DNA of 14,818 nt, from assembly GCA_017694275.1 (NCBI GenBank), contig JADINB010000018.1, forward strand, positions 1 through 14,818. The letters run 5' to 3'. How positions within the stretch are numbered: position 1 is the stretch's first letter; each line of letters starts with the position of its first letter. Below are positions 14,615 through 14,818 of the stretch, piece after piece. The stretch comes from Candidatus Egerieousia excrementavium. GTDB taxonomy: Bacteria > Bacteroidota > Bacteroidia > Bacteroidales > UBA932. The notes under the pieces were generated by a model. That model searched no databases, was not told where the DNA came from, and saw only the letters and a list, made by a program, of their open reading frames with translations. The translations under genes and the position numbers were made by a program.

Positions 14615-14818
14615 GCTCTCGCCTTTTGGCTTTAGGTTATGTTCGGTTGCGCTCCATTTCATTCCGCACAACCGCAGATACGGTAGCACCTCGGCATAGC
14701 AAAAGGTGAGCCATGCACAATATCCTATTTGGAGATATATGCGTGCCTGCCGGCACTCACAACTGCACAATGCCTGTACTGTCTGCAAGCAAGTTTGTCT
14801 TTTACTTTCGGCTTTAGG
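14615..14818. other. Apparently non-coding right end, possible dispersed repeat
   Basis: Together with 14465-14614 this makes 354 bp without a convincing gene. A 67-codon leftward frame (14788-14585) is open, but its translation is rich in Cys, Arg and Trp, has no recognisable fold, and its last codons fall inside the 59-bp repeat, so I treat it as chance. The nonamer GGCTTTAGG occurs at 14628-14636 and again at the window end, 14810-14818, 182 bp apart, hinting at a repeating unit that continues outside. I see no tRNA, rRNA or CRISPR structure. Confidence 0.45.

Noticed and set aside
14585..14788. 67-codon leftward open frame at the right end
   Set aside because: Its codons run into the 59-bp repeat, the composition is odd (many Cys, Arg, Trp), and there is no homology I recognise; treated as chance in a non-coding repeat.
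1..14818. CRISPR arrays, tRNA or rRNA genes, transposases
   Set aside because: No regular short repeat-spacer pattern, no tRNA-like cloverleaf or rRNA sequence, and no recombinase or transposase reading was found.

Overview
The window reads as chromosomal DNA of a Bacteroidota bacterium, most likely of the order Bacteroidales. The evidence is a Bacteroidota-type LptD, a Rho N-terminus next to RidA, several DUF4249 lipoproteins, promoter-like TTTG / TAnnTTTG pairs instead of sigma70 boxes, and starts without clear Shine-Dalgarno sequences. All assignments come from reading the translations and motifs by eye; no database search was run.

Left part (1-5479), envelope and housekeeping. Three genes run leftward: lptD (LPS export to the outer membrane), ridA (enamine/imine deaminase) and the first 54 codons of rho, which leaves the window at its left edge. 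Diverging from lptD is a rightward pair, a zinc N-acetylmuramoyl-L-alanine amidase with a C-terminal SPOR-like domain and, 4 nt later, an MCE/MlaD-type lipid-transport protein. The 81-bp region between lptD and the amidase holds overlapping divergent promoter-like elements, so peptidoglycan remodelling, LPS export and lipid trafficking genes share one control region.

Middle part (5480-10044), core metabolism and replication. An AT-rich leader precedes dnaA, followed closely by pepD (M20C dipeptidase) and rpe (ribulose-phosphate 3-epimerase), probably one operon. rpe meets leftward birA (monofunctional biotin ligase, GTG start) tail to tail, with an 8-bp overlap of coding ends.

Right part (10045-14818), accessory. 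A leftward block contains a short lipoprotein that looks like the front end of a C13 (legumain-like) cysteine peptidase cut off before its catalytic residues. Three tandem DUF4249 lipoprotein genes follow it. The copy nearest the C13-like gene is intact, the middle copy carries a one-base frameshift, and the distal copy has a nonsense codon plus an internal deletion of about 100 bp. A 59-bp imperfect direct repeat (53/59 identical, all differences transitions) brackets the block. The last 204 bp appear non-coding and may belong to a dispersed repeat. This decaying tandem family with its bracketing repeats is the most unusual part of the window; the rest is ordinary core genome.
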